The notes beneath the pieces are model-generated. The model made no database searches. It was given only the letters and a program-made list of their open reading frames with translations, and was not told the DNA's origin. A DNA stretch of 64,000 bases, from the NCBI GenBank assembly GCA_030512335.1, contig JAULSU010000006.1, forward strand, positions 4,542,283 through 4,606,282. The letters run 5' to 3'. Below are positions 23,602-35,762 of this stretch, piece after piece; position 1 is the stretch's first letter, and every line of letters begins with the position of its first letter. The DNA is from Immersiella caudata. Its lineage: Eukaryota > Ascomycota > Sordariomycetes > Sordariales > Lasiosphaeriaceae. A program made the position numbers and the translations under genes.

Positions 23602-25204
23602 TTACTTGCTAAACTTGGCGCCGCAAGGGCCCGAGTGGCCGTGAGAGTGAGCGCCCAGCTCGGCTCTCTTGCGGAACTGAGCCCTGTCGGCAGACCACCT
23701 CCTCTCGACGGGGTTGACGGCAGGGAGGGTGTCGAAGCTGAGGGCGTACTTGGCAACGGAGTGCGCGACGGCCTTGGTGTTGAGTAGGAAGGCGTCCTGG
23801 GCCAGGTTGTCGACAGTGTCGCCAACAGCATGGTAGTTGACGTCGTATGCAACACCTGCCTGGCCGCCAAAGAGAGCGGCCTCCTCCTCGGTCATGATGC
23901 CCTCGGCTCCGGTGAAGAGACCACCCGAGGGGACACCGTTCTCGATGAAAGCGGCGTAGTCAGAGCGGCCAGAGAACTCGGTGGGAACCGAAGCGACGCC
24001 CTTACTGGCAAAGAACTCCTCAAAGTCCCGCTCAATGACATCGGAGCCAGCGGGGCCCTCAAGGCCGAAGGCGTCTCCATTGCCGTCGTAGATGCCGTAG
24101 ATGTAGTTGGGACTGGCAATCTATATATGAAGCGGGTTAGTGGTCATGATTCGTGGTCCAAAGAGGTAGTTAACTCACCATGTCGCAGTTGAGGTAGCCA
24201 CGCATCTTGGCAACCTCGCTCTCGGTGCTGTTGACCGACTTCATGTAGGCGTACGAACCGAGCAGGCCGTACTCCTCGGCAGACCAGAAGCCGAAGCGGA
24301 TGGCGTTCTTGATCTTGAATTTGCTGAGAGCGATGGCAATGTTGAGGACACCGATGGTGCCGGAGCCGTCGTCGTTAATGCCGGGGCCGGCAATAACAGA
24401 GTCGGTGTGACCGCCCAGAACCAGGACGTTATCGTGGTCGCCCCCCTTGGTCTCGGCGATGACGTTGTAAGTGACGCGGTTCTCCATGATGGACTCAACC
24501 GTCAGCTGGCCCGTGACCTCGCCGGCCTCGAGGGAAGCGAGGATAGCCTGGCCGTCGACCTGGCTGATGCCCACAATGGGAGCGTAGAGGTCGGATGCCT
24601 CGCCGAGGGTTCCAGCAACGGGACCGTCGACGTTGTTGTAGATGACGGCGGCAGCAGCGCCAGCGGCCTTGGCAGCGGTGGACTTGGCGGCGAAGGTGCA
24701 CTCGCCACGGGAGATGAGGGCGATGTTGCCGGCCACCTCGGCCGGGTAGTCTTCGGCAGTACAGCCAAGGTTCGACGCGGCCACGATGGGGCGGTCGAAG
24801 GTTCCGGCAGGGGTGTAAGTCATGATGCGGGCGTCGATGGCGGAGCCGCCGACAACAAATTCGGCCGAGCCATCCGAGAACAGCTCAGTGAAGGGCTGCT
24901 TGGTGACATTGTAGTAGTTGAGGGCGCTCAGGGTGTCGATGAGGTAGTCGACGGTGGCCTCGTGGCCGGGCGACCCAAACACGCGGTTTCCGCCGTTGGC
25001 ATCAGCAATGGCCTGGAGCTTATTGGCGCCAGCCATGAGGCCCTCGAGCGTGATCTCGTCCTGCAGCTTCTCGGACGAGACGAGCTCCTTCACCGGGTGC
25101 GGGGGCTTCGGGCAGGGCTTCTTGGGACCGTGGGACGGGCCCGAGGCCGATGCGCCCGAGAAGAGCAGCGCCACACAGGCGAGGGAGTAGGTCGATGTCC
25201 TCAT
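23602..25204 (-). CDS. Secreted M28 leucine aminopeptidase with PA domain
   Basis: Two exons (25204-24179, 24120-23602) encode 514 residues. A signal peptide (MRTSTYSLACVALLFSGASA) is followed by a Pro/Lys-rich stretch. The PA domain (IALISRGECTFAAKSTAAKAAGA) is inserted before the metallopeptidase core. Zinc ligands and catalytic residues are visible in LGGHTDSV, INDDGSGT, FWSAEEYGLLGS, the Asp of YLNCDM, and VNYHAVGDT. The layout matches fungal secreted Lap2/aminopeptidase Y, which removes N-terminal residues from peptides outside the cell. A paralogue lies at 37512-39115. Confidence 0.92.
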
Positions 25205-26988
25205 TGTGAGTTGGGAGCCGCAACGGAAGCGAGTGACCGGTAGGGCAATTAAAAGAGTGGAAGGTTGAGGGTGAGGGTGGCAACCAAGAAAAAAAAACAA
25301 ATCTCATCGTCGAGACGGGCTGTTGCATTTGTACCAACTGGCACGACATACTGGCGGCGGCACCGCGTTCCATGTGACCGCGACCACAGGTGGGGTGGGC
25401 TGTGACAGTGGATGTTGACGACAACGGTTGTGTGGCGTTGTCGATCTTGAAGCGGTGGGGTAGCATTCCACCTTCTCGAAGTTGCAACGCGCCAATAACA
25501 GTCACAACCCGCCCAGGGGAGCTAGTATGATAACGGCAGGCGCCCAGCTCCAAACCCAACATCACCCCTTTCCGCGAACCAGGGCCGCGCATTGCCGCGC
25601 TCCATGCTCCATCTCCCCGACGGTGCTCCTTCCACGAGCGTTGGAGAAACCGAGATGAGCGATTGATGCTAGCACCAGACGCGCTTAGAGTCCTGAAACT
25701 GGCAGCTCGCTCGGTGCTCGGCGCAGCCAATCGGTTGATCATGACACTTCTACGCGTGAGAGGTTGACCATGGCGTTGTGCTGCAGCCACAGCTTCAAGA
25801 TTGTGGGAAAGTAAAAATCACGACAAAAGTCAATGACATACCCACCATCGGCACCGGCAACTTAGCTGCACAGTTGGCAACCTTGAAATGAAGCCCCCTC
25901 GATGTGCCGCTCCCGTTGCAACTGCCCCTGGCTTGGTATTGGTGCTGGGGGAGCAGTCCTGGCCCAAAGAGTAAGGTAAGGTAAGGTAAGGTAAGCTTAC
26001 CAAAGGTCCCAAAAAGCGAATTAGAAGGCGTCGATCACGGCAAGGTAATTTGCATCCATTGAAGGCATCTGCATCACCTCCCCAAGAAGCCCAGATTCTC
26101 CGCATCCGTACATCAGCCAGATGCGTCATCACACCATTTCCCCAGAATGGACGAGGTGGCCATTGGTCCCCTCTGTGTGGACTGCACCTGTTCAAATGTC
26201 GTGATGGGCGGAAATACCGGTAAGGCCATTTGCAATCCGGCCTGTCCCGTTGCACCGCATGTCTTTCATTTCGCAGCAGGCATCCAATCTACCAGTGGGT
26301 TTTCGTACCTTCCCAAAATAGAATAGCGTTCCATGATCCGGTGATCGCATTGGTCGCCACGGTGCAACAAAGAGGACTTGGCGAGTCTTGATCGATTTCC
26401 CCAACTCCACATCTACTGCTTCTTATCACAGCTCGGAAACACTACTAATGGGCTAGGACCAAGCATCGTTGACACCTGCCAGGACGGGTCTGGAAATATC
26501 CAAGTCATTTTAGCGCTTGTACGAAACTCAGCGCGGGCCAATCAGAATGCAGATGGGACTCAACGGCTCCCCGGTGTAAGTCGCTACTGTGCGGGGAGCG
26601 TCGTATCTCGCGACATCAGTTGCAGCCCAAGTAGAACCGCGGCCACGCTAGGCCATTTGCACCAGATCATCGGGCTTCAGGTCGAGCTTGACATAGGACG
26701 ACACATGCGACGAGGAGGAACCTCGGGGCTTTTAGAAAACAGCTGCCAAACGGGGCAGTCGGATTACGTCACAGTCAAGACGGAAATGCCCTGGCACAAT
26801 TGGTTGAGACTGATGAAAAAGGAATCTGAATTTTGATGCTAGGATGCATGATTGCGGAGACAACAGTTATCTACAGATGCCAGCCTGATCTCTCCAAAAC
26901 TTTGTGCAGCTGCAAAAATATGTACAAGGACTTGTCAAACTGGATGCGTTTTGATGAAGATGACGCGCGGCCGCGTAGGCGTGGGACC
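25205..26988. other. Intergenic region, promoter of the M28 gene
   Basis: About 1.8 kb with no supported gene. It contains a pentanucleotide microsatellite (listed separately) and ends at the GH7 stop codon. Confidence 0.5.
25971..25995. repeat. Microsatellite (GTAAG)5
   Basis: Five perfect copies of GTAAG in a row in intergenic DNA, bounded by AAAGA and CTTAC. Confidence 0.9.
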
Positions 26989-28505
26989 TTAGACGGTTGT
27001 GGTCGAGCCGATGGGTCCGAAGCGGATGTTGGACCAGATGACCTTGGCGTTGGGAATGCTGGCCTCAACCTCGGAGGGGACACCGGAATCCGTGGAGCAA
27101 GGGCCACGCTCGGCACCCGGCTCGCCGGCCTTCTCAGGAGGGTAGGTGGAGTCGAGCCAGAGCATGTTCGAGTAGTGGTCGTCCCAGATGGACATGACGA
27201 GGACCATGGGGACGCCAAGGGCCGCGTTAAGCTGGTCGAAGCCACCGACCTCGGCGAAGCGGTCGCGGTCGCCAAAGGCCGCGAACTGGGTGGTGCAGAA
27301 CTCGGGGGTGATGTGGTTGACCTTCTCGACGCCATCCCAGGTCGGGGCCGGGACCTCGATCTTCTTGCCGTCTTGCACGAAGAACTGGGTGAGCTTGTTG
27401 GGCTCGAACTGCGAGACGACGCTGTGTTCATGTCAGAGGTGTGCAACGGGAAGTCGAGATATAAGGGACGAGAGCACTTACGTGAACTTCCTCGAGGTGT
27501 CGACCTGCAGGCCCTTGCCGTAGAAGTCCTTGTTACCCATGCGGTAGGGGTTGTAATCGCAGCCGTTGGCATCGCAACCACCGGCAAAGCGGTCCTCCGA
27601 GTAAGTTCCACCGCAAGTGGACGTCTCGCAGACATGGTACTTGTTGTCCTTGCAGGCGTGGGGGGTGAAAGCATACGCGTGTGCGTTGGACTCCCTGTAC
27701 CGGCTGGTTAGCGGCGGATTCTTTGGGCACTGCAGCTGCTTGAATCTCACCAGATATCGATTTCGGCGCAGCAGCCACCCATGGGACCAACACCGGCGTT
27801 GGCGTCGTTGCTGGACGCCCTCCAGCCCTCGACGTTGCCCTTTCCACCGACGAACTTGAGATCACGAGCGCATTGCGCGTCGCAGTACTGCAGCCAAAGT
27901 TAGCAAGCCTTATCATCGCCTGGGGCACCTGGCAGATAGGCACTTACCCCTGTGCCGTACTTGGCGCCAGCCTTGTTGGTCGAGTACTTGGCCATACCGC
28001 CATCTTCGTCCATGGCCACGAAGTAGAGGGCTGAGTTGAGACCACAGTCGACGGTTGAGAGGTCGATGTCAAAGGTGAACTCGTTGTTCATCAGGGTGAA
28101 CATCTGGTACTTGGTGGCCCCGTTCATGAGGTAGAAGCGGGAGCCGATGTTGGTGCCGTACTCGTGCTTGGTGACGAACTTGAGTGTAAGGGCGTCGCCG
28201 CTGGTTGTCGCACCGTAGGTCTGGGAGTAGTTGGCACCCTCGAGTTGGCACTTGGAGGCACAGTCGGCGGCCGTGCTGCAGACGCTGGTCCACTTGTTTC
28301 CATCGTAGCAGTTCTTTCCACTGCTATCGTGGAGCCAGCGCCAGTTGGCGTCGATCACCACCTCGGCGTTGACGGTGGTGCAGGAGCCTTTGCCCGAGCA
28401 CTTCTTCCACGACATCTTGGGATGCGTCTCGCTCTGTTCCTTGCCGACCTGCTGGGCCGTAGCCAGGCCCATCAGCAGGGGCGCTGCCACGAAGAAGGAC
28501 TTCAT
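26989..28505 (-). CDS. GH7 cellobiohydrolase without a cellulose-binding domain
   Basis: Four exons (28505-27948, 27887-27751, 27694-27482, 27421-26989) encode 446 residues. A signal peptide (MKSFFVAAPLLMGLATA) precedes QQVGKEQSETHPKMSWKKC, typical of the family's mature N-terminus. The catalytic motif CCAEIDIWE (nucleophile Glu, assisting Asp, acid/base Glu) is split by the second intron just before the last Glu. The following ESNAHAYAFTPHAC resembles cellobiohydrolases rather than endoglucanases, whose motif usually reads DxLE. Many paired Cys fit the disulfide-rich fold. The protein ends after IRFGPIGSTTTV, with no linker or CBM1. It cleaves cellobiose from cellulose chain ends outside the cell. 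Confidence 0.93.
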
Positions 28506-31195
28506 TGTTGATGCTGCGGTGGAAGGGCAGGAGGGTGATAGGAAAGGAGCGGTGTCAACAAAGATCTCGTCATCGGGAACCAGACAGGCTGCAGCTGGTC
28601 CCTTATTATACCTGCTGGCGTGCCTGGTGCACACTGAGATTGAGCTCGCCTGACCTCGCCTCAGACCGCTGCCCTCCCTTCCGCATCGTCAGCCGCGAAA
28701 GCGGGGGATCAACCGGAGGAAGGCGCCGCTGTCATCTCGCAGTGGAATTGAGAGCCGATTTCCCATATCCAGATGTTCCACTTCATCAATTCGAATGCGC
28801 CCCTGACAGGGTGCATCCAATCGATCGGCCTAGGATATATCAAGCTCCACGACGGCACCAGAAAAACGCGGGAGGTACTTGGCGTCGGCAGTCTCGGCGT
28901 GTTGTTGGTCCCAGGCCGGGGGCGATCTGGAAAAGCTTCGACGGCTTGGGTGTACCTCGTAGGTACTGCCGCGGCGGGGCACCTTGGGAAACTGGGGACG
29001 GCATTGCTCGGCGGGTACTGGGTACCGACTGGCCATTTCTGCACTGGGACGTTGCAAATTGGGCCGAGCGTCCAATCCCTTGGCCTGCGAGGTGTGCACC
29101 CCATCATGTTTTTCCCGGGTCGGGGCTGATTTGCAAAAAATGCGGAGGCTTCACCCCGCATCGCCAAACTCCCCAACCCCAACTCTCCCGGCGGCGTGGG
29201 CGACCGGAGCGTCAATCAATCCCCCAATTAATCGGTCTCTCCCCGGACTATGCCCCAACCGAGCCCGCGCGCCCATTGGTCGGTTCGCCGTGTCATGGAG
29301 GGTGGTTTGCCGGCAGTTGTGGAGGGCACGGCGCCTTGGCTGGCGTGAGGCAGGTCATGTTGCCCGCGTGAACCGTAGCGCTGCGACGCCAGAGCAGAGC
29401 TTGGTTCAGACGCCGAGGCCTTCCACGCGCCGTGATTGGCCCAAGCGTCCCCTCCTCCCCACAAATTCCCCATGCTCGCCAAGGCCTATGCACTCCGACT
29501 TGAGGAAGGCCCGTTGAATTTATCCCCAATTTTCAAATATATTGTTCGCCACGGAGCCCAGCGCTCCGAGTCCCATCACCTCGTGTCCCCGATGCCGGCC
29601 AAGGGCTTGGTTATATTGGCTCCGCGCGACCTCAATGTATGACTGCCCAATTATTTTCTCCGGTCTGTCCGGGACTTTCGCCGTTGTTGTCGGCGTCCCA
29701 GTCATCGCTGCCCGGCAATCTGCCCAGAAAACATCGATCGAACTCGTGGGGGACGCCGTGGCAGGCAGCTACCGGTTCGCCGCGAACGCCTGCGGAGCTA
29801 CCGTAGATCTGCGACGTCGCTCCCGTCCCTACCACATGCACGCCATCAATCACGATCTAGATAGTCCCAAGACTCTTGTCGTGTCTTAGACAGCGAGTAC
29901 AGGTACTTCACATCTGCTGTGAACCACAGTGTCCGTCCTTGACTTGGCGATGCTGATATAGCCACCAAGATATTCTCCGGGGCGTTTCTTGCGTACCAGC
30001 TGTCGGAAACAAAGCCATTGTCCGCCCAAATCCCGCCAGGAATCCTCCGCCCAGCAGAGTAATCGGACTGTGAGACACCAACTGTACCGACCATTGCTTT
30101 TGTACCTCCTGTGTCCCCCCTTGGCAGTCCAAGGCTGGGCAACAGTGCTACATCGCGATACAACTGAACCCTGTGGGGGGCCGGTATTTTTGGGGATCTT
30201 GGCTTACACCGTCAATCTCTTGTTTCACGTGGCAGCTAAGCTTTGTTGCAGAAACCAAGAACGACCCATCCAAAATCTCCGAGATGAGTATACACTGATT
30301 TAGCTGGGCTGAGCCAAGCTGAGCAACCCGCTGGCCACCTAAATGGCTGATCTCCACACGCGTTGACAAAAACGCGCCTTCTCACGCACTCCCATGAAAT
30401 CGGTGGGAAAGACGGCGACTTCGATGGCAGCAAGGTTTTGTGTTTAAACTTCGGAGGACTGAGCTGAAGTTGACTTGAAAGAGCATCGTGGATGGTACCT
30501 AGGCATTTACCCTAGCCCTCGCCCTCTTCGACAGCGGCCGAGACCTTGTCTTTCCGATGCTGATAATTGAAGACTGCCAAACCCAGAGAATCGATAGTGG
30601 TTTTGGGCCGCTAGCGGTGCTGGCTCCGTGAAATGGGAACTCTAGTAACAGATCTACTGTAATGATTCTTCGTCATCTCAGGACATTCTAGAAACGAATA
30701 CTCGTGAAACTATGAGGGAACGCAATAGAGGGAGGGGGCAAAGGAGGGTTGCAGAGCAGCCGCTGTTCTTTCATGTCATGCACAATTCAGGGGGTAACAT
30801 ACCTAGGTTCCCTGTCCTAGCTACCTACCGAAGTGAGTGGGTAGCAAGCCAGATGGAAAAGAGCGACGCGTCACGGGCTGGGTATATGGGAACCCATCAT
30901 GGAGTATTATCGCTACCAAGCCATACTCGTTGCTTCAGGCGAGAAGTTCCAGGAGACCACCATGGCTCAAAGGTCTTGGCCCTCTGCTTATGGGGCACCC
31001 GGAACTGACTATTCTTGTTCTCACTTGCATCAAACTCGGTCAACACCACAATCCCCTTTCCATCGCTATCCCTAGTGCTGTTATTCCCGCTCCCGAAGTC
31101 GCTGCCCTTATCTGTGCCCACCACCGCGCTGGCGCACATGTTCTACAGCTTGATTTCGTTCACATCCGCTCCTCTCTCAGTAAAGCACAAATTGG
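28506..31195. other. Gene-free stretch of 2.7 kb
   Basis: The right side of the GH7 gene contains its promoter. The rest has only short frames overlapping on both strands, and I recognise no gene, RNA or repeat. Some of it may be decayed coding sequence. Confidence 0.4.
28601..28610 (-). promoter_or_regulatory. Possible TATA box of the GH7 gene
   Basis: The minus strand reads TATAATAAGG about 96 bp upstream of the start codon. It is not experimentally supported. Confidence 0.35.
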
Positions 31196-32060
31196 TCAGG
31201 GGTTGGCCCCCATGGTCCCCCGTGTTCTGGGAGAGTCAAGCTCGCCGCCGCCGCCGCCGGTTGTGCGGAAGCCGCCATCAGGCGTCTTGTATTGTTTGCA
31301 GGTTGTGCGTTGCGAGCTTCCAAGAATCGGGCGAAGCCATTCCTTGAAGAGCGGGAACACCATCGGCAGGTTGGTCATGATCACGGCGACGAAGGCTTCG
31401 CGCGTGCCCCATGCTCCGGCAGCTCGGTGCTGTTGACCTCGTCCATGACGACGAAGGCGGTCTGGAGGGTGGCGCACACGAGAGCAAGGGTGCCGGCGCT
31501 GAGAATCAGAGTCGAGGCCCAGCTTCTCGATAACGCGGAGCCGCGAACCCCACAGCAAGGGGAGGGGGTTGATGAGGTAGATATCGCTAGTGACGTTGGC
31601 AGCGAACGAGGACCACACAATTGAGCGGGAGACGGCTGGGAGGCAGAGGTTGCCAGGGTCGAGGTTGATCTGCCAGCAGCGGTAAAAAGGGATGAACGAC
31701 CGGAAGACAGCGCCCACCGAGGCGAGCCATCCCGCGAGCAGAATGCCAAGGTCGTCGTGGACTCGACTGCGATTGGGACGGTCGAGGCCGCTGACGAGTC
31801 GAAGATAGAAGAAGAGCACAGCTAGCTTGAGCGTGGCGATGAGGGCCGAGTATCAGGTCCAGCCCGCAAGCTACACCTTCGACCCAACGACGCGCATGTC
31901 GTACACGGGATCGAGGGACGAAAGGGCGGCACGCTGAGCGTCTGTCATGCCGTTGTTGACCAGGCCGCGGGCCAGGTCGCCGATTTCCTAACCAAGCGTG
32001 AACTGAATTGAATACAAGACGATGGCGACCTACATGGCGGCAGTGTCCGGGTCGGACACG
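31196..32060 (-). pseudogene. Fungal rhodopsin-domain (Pth11-like) integral membrane protein, decayed
   Basis: The minus strand retains much of a seven-helix fungal membrane protein: VAIVLYSIQFTLG, EIGDLARGLVNNGMTDAQRAA, LKLAVLFFYLRL, PAVSRSIVWSSFAANVTSDIYLI, LVCATLQTAFVVMDEVNSTEL, WGTREAFVAVIMTNLPMVFPLF and a Gly-rich tail. The parts fall in different frames and stop codons separate them: a TAG after the Met near 32035, a TAG before EIGDLARG, a TAG and a TGA around LAGWT, and at least two frame shifts near 31500 and 31440. Several TAGs are simply explained as former CAG. The family is large and poorly characterised; some members sense surface or carbon cues. Dead copy. Confidence 0.8.
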
Positions 32061-33329
32061 GTGTGGGGTGGAGAGTATTGGTCGTGGTGGGAAAAGGGAG
32101 GACCGTCGTGAACGAGCGAAAGCCGGCAAAACCGGGAACGACGAAAGAGAATGGTTTTTATTCGTGCGCCCCCAGAGACAGGATATCGGGGACCAACCCG
32201 TTTGTAACAGAGGCTACCGCTGCATGTGCAGCTCAAGCTTGTCTTGCTTCGGAAAGAGATCGAAGCGAGTTTGCCTAGGGTGTAGTCAGAGTCCTACCCC
32301 TGCGTTCCATCTCTGCAATTCTGTTACCTTTATCCTTCCTAGCAACCTAGCTGGAGACAAGTGCGTCCCTGCCATCGATGAGTGTTTGGTGCTGGCCGAA
32401 AAGGAAGCAGATATCAGTGAGGGAGGGGAGGGTCATGCCGGCTTGAAAGCGGGCGAGCAATTGCGGAAGGGCTGCTGGGCGGTTTCAACGTTGGGACACA
32501 CTTGCTAGCCACCGACCGTTCTGGGATTCACTCTGACGCTATTCCGGTTGGAGGGTTTATCTCCGCCTACTTGGATACCTATTCTCCGTGCTTCGGGCGG
32601 CCCCTGGAAAGAACATTCAACTCTACTTGACCGAGAAACGGCTTTTCCGGGTGGGCGATATCGGTCATATGCTTTTTGGCCTGCACCCTGAATAACTTTG
32701 AATCCTAGAAGCGCACTTATGGGGAAACAGAGTTAAAATCCTGCCGCGCGAGAGGTTGACCAGGATTGGCCTCGAAAATGGGGGCTCGACGCAAACCACC
32801 CCACAGTGCGTTGCCGAGGCCCACGAGAGCCACCGCGATAAAAAAAAAAACACACACACGGGCGAAAGAGCCACAGAAGTGTGGAGTTGCAAAAAAAGAA
32901 TATCCACTGTCGCTAGCTTTGGCTATATATGCTCTACAGCGGACCGACTGTTTTGGAAATTTGCATTCAGATCACCAGGAGTTGGGACCGCCGATTTCCC
33001 GCCATTTTCACAGAACCACAGATCGGAATGTGACGAGGGGACAGGGTGAGCTAACAAACCCACAAAGCTCTCCGTTTGCACGTTTCCATTACTCCGGGCA
33101 CGTTTTGTTGCGCGGAACGCTGGGTCATATCTTGATCTGTAACTCCACCTTCGCGTTTACGATTCCGTCATAGCCGGCTGTTCCATATGGCAATGCTCAC
33201 CATGCCGTGTGTGATAACATACAACTTGGACTAATTCGCCTCGTCTTGTTCTTAAACACCACGACGCGTTAGTCCGACTTGAAGACCAAGGCCCTCCCAA
33301 CGGCAGCCGTGTAGACGCTTGCCACGGCG
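32061..33329. other. Intergenic region, no gene seen
   Basis: About 1.27 kb between two pseudogenes. Contains an A-run followed by a short (CA)n stretch near 32840-32858. No other feature is recognised. Confidence 0.4.
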
Positions 33330-34343
33330 AGCGAGGTTCCCGGCGTCGGTAACTGCGGAGATGATGGCCTCAACGCCTTCGCCTCCAAGCTTTTAGGCGA
33401 CGTAGAAGTGTACTACGAGGGCGAGGCAGCCTTCGCCAAGTACACCGTGCGGTGGTCTAATGTGGGGGCGCCCACCTCTAGCATCACCATCCTGCCAGCA
33501 ACACAAAACGATGTGATCGAGATTGTCAAGTCCGCCAACCGCTGCAACATGCCATTCCTTGCCTGCAACGGCCTCCACGGCGCCCTCACCATGCTGGCCG
33601 GCATGGATTGGGGTATTACCATCAACCTGGCCAAGCTGAACCGTCAAGGTCGGCGGCAGAACCAACTCCAAGGTCGTCATCGACACACTCTGGGCCGCCA
33701 AGAGACAGACGGCCACGGGCACGTGCGAGTGTGTCAGCTACATAGGCCCTGCTTTCGGCGGTAGTCACGGCTGGCTTCAGGGGCACTACGGTCTCATCGC
33801 CACTCCCCAAACCGGCGACTGCCGTGACGTGTCGGACTGGCATCTCGCTCAACGGGCCCCGTACCAAAGACCGGCATTGCTAACCCGCGCTTCCCCATCT
33901 ACATCCCTAGCTACAACGCCTCGACCCAGGCCCAGGCCCAGCTCTATGACCGGTTCGTCTCGGCCACCCGTCCATCCTCTGCCTTTTCGGGCTCGCTATT
34001 CATGTTCGAGGGCTGCTCGACCCAGGGTGTCAATGCTGTCGACGCATCCTCTTCCGCCTTCGGCTTCCGCAACGCCCGCCTCCTCGTCGCTCTTCTGATC
34101 CAGTACGCACCCGACGTCCCCTCGCTTGATGCTGAGGCCAAGAGAATTGGAAACGAGCTGCAGGACATCCTCCACTAGGGTAGCGGACGCAGCCGGATGC
34201 ACACCTATGTCAACTACGCCTACAGTGACGAGGCCAAGGCCGAATGGTATGGCTACGAGCAGTGACGGCTCGACCGTCTCAAGGCCTTCGAGCAGAAGTA
34301 TGACCCGAGCGGCAAATTCAGCTTCTACGACCCCGCTGCCTGA
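33330..34343 (+). pseudogene. BBE-type FAD-linked oxidoreductase, decayed
   Basis: Fragments in several frames belong to a berberine-bridge-enzyme-like oxidase. The FAD-binding region reads YTVRWSNVGAPTSSITILPA, then NDVIEIVKSANRCNMPFLA and AFGGSHGWLQGHYGLIA; the BBE C-terminus reads MHTYVNYAYSDEAKAEWYG, then LKAFEQKYDPSGKFSFYDP. A frame shift lies near 33640 and another between 33840 and 33890. Within the last block there are two stops, a TAG after NELQDILH and a TGA after YGYEQ. The TGA replaces the expected Trp or Arg codon and fits a single transition. Live relatives oxidise alcohols or amines in secondary metabolism. Confidence 0.8.
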
Positions 34344-34638
34344 GGCCCTGGGCCTCTCTTTGTTGGGTATCCTTTGAAGCACGGAGACATGTATCCTCAG
34401 CAAAGAAATATAGCATAATCCTTGCTACGTAATTGACACAAGATCCGATCATGCCAGGTTTCCCTTCCCCCTATCGACTGTGAGGAACTTCGTCGAAGGT
34501 AACTAGTTCATCTTCCTAGAGCCAACCTGATTTCCCCATCCACTGGCCACTCCAAGTCTGACTCCCATCATTCCACCCTCATTCCAACCCTAACCTCGCA
34601 CCATAAATGCCAGTACCGAGACTTCGCACCTACGTGTC

Positions 34639-35762
34639 TTATGCGCCGACCTCCTGGGTGAAGGACCGAAGCTCAGGGTCCACGACACAGACATCTTGCA
34701 ATGTCTCCCTCCAAAGCCGGTCAATGAACACTTCCCCTTCAGTGGTCTCGAGAAATGCCGCAGCCCTTGACTCACGTCAGTACCTCTGCATTTTACCCCC
34801 GGGTGCAAACCAATTTCCTCAAGAAACATAACTCACGGTTCGATCTTATTATTCCTCAAAAACTTCCCATTCGTCTCCGCGGATGCAACCACCGCGGCAT
34901 GAATCAGAGTGCGCCCTCCCTCTTGGACAGTCCGGGCTGCCGACTTCCTCACGAAACCCATGAGCACTCGGAGGACTCCCGGAAGGTTCTTGTCGAGTCC
35001 TGTCTGAACGAGGCCGGGGCATAGGTTGTTCACAATGACCTCGGACGGGGAAAGCTGGGCGAGGCGCCGTGTATACGCGCTCACGGCGAGCTTGCTGTCT
35101 GCATAGCGAAATATGCTGAACGTGGATTTCTTGTCGAAGTAGCCCAGGATGCTGTCAGGCGGCGGGATGGATGCACGTGACATCGTCTCTTGCTTCAACT
35201 GGGTTGCAGAGCCCACGAATGTGATTCGCGTTGGAGAGCCCCGAATAGCAGCGGTTTTCCGGAGGAGGGGGAATAGCTCGAGGCATATTAGAATGTGAGT
35301 GTAACAGTTGACTGGGACTTGGTTAGCCTGAGTCTGTATACTTGTCCGGCAAGGAACCCCCTTGCCTTGCATCGTCTGTTCATGACCGCTCTCACTCTTC
35401 CGCCACTGCAGAAGAGAGATTCCTCCGTTGTTGAGCAAGATGTCCAACTCCTTCACTTCTTCCTTGACTCTTTTCGAAAATCGGAGGCCAGACTGGTAGT
35501 CATTGAGATCGAGCTCAAAGACATCAAATACTACAGATGCATTGTGAGCCTCGATCTCGGGATCGGACCTCAGTGCGACGACGGCTTCCTGGCCGCGACT
35601 CAGCGAGCGACAGGCTAGAATTACTCGTGAGGCTCCGAGAAGGACAAACTGTCTGACAGCTTCGAATCCCAGACCGGAGTTGGCCCCTGTGACGATGATG
35701 GTTTTGCCATTCACATTGGCATCCCCGGGAGTTGGCGGCACAGAGGCTTGAAACTGGAACAT
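34639..35762 (-). CDS. Short-chain dehydrogenase/reductase (retinol-dehydrogenase-like)
   Basis: Three exons (35762-35366, 35311-34837, 34765-34639) give 332 residues. The N-terminal KTIIVTGANSGLGFEAV holds the TGxxxGxG cofactor motif, LLNNGG the NNAG-like motif, FVGSATQ the catalytic Ser and YADSK the catalytic YxxxK. Intron 1 (35365-35312, 54 nt) appears to be a GC-AG intron: it starts GCAAGG, has CTAAC near its end and lacks stops, so without splicing an extra 18 residues would be read. I favour splicing because it joins EQTMQ to VNCYTHILICLELFP, the normal SDR spacing. The last exon adds the SDR tail (EVFIDRLWRETLQDV). Substrate unknown; probably cytosolic. Confidence 0.83.

Noticed and set aside
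24407..25243. Plus-strand open frame of 278 codons
   Set aside because: Antisense to the M28 aminopeptidase exon; Gly/Asp/Val-rich sequence typical of a reverse-complement shadow.
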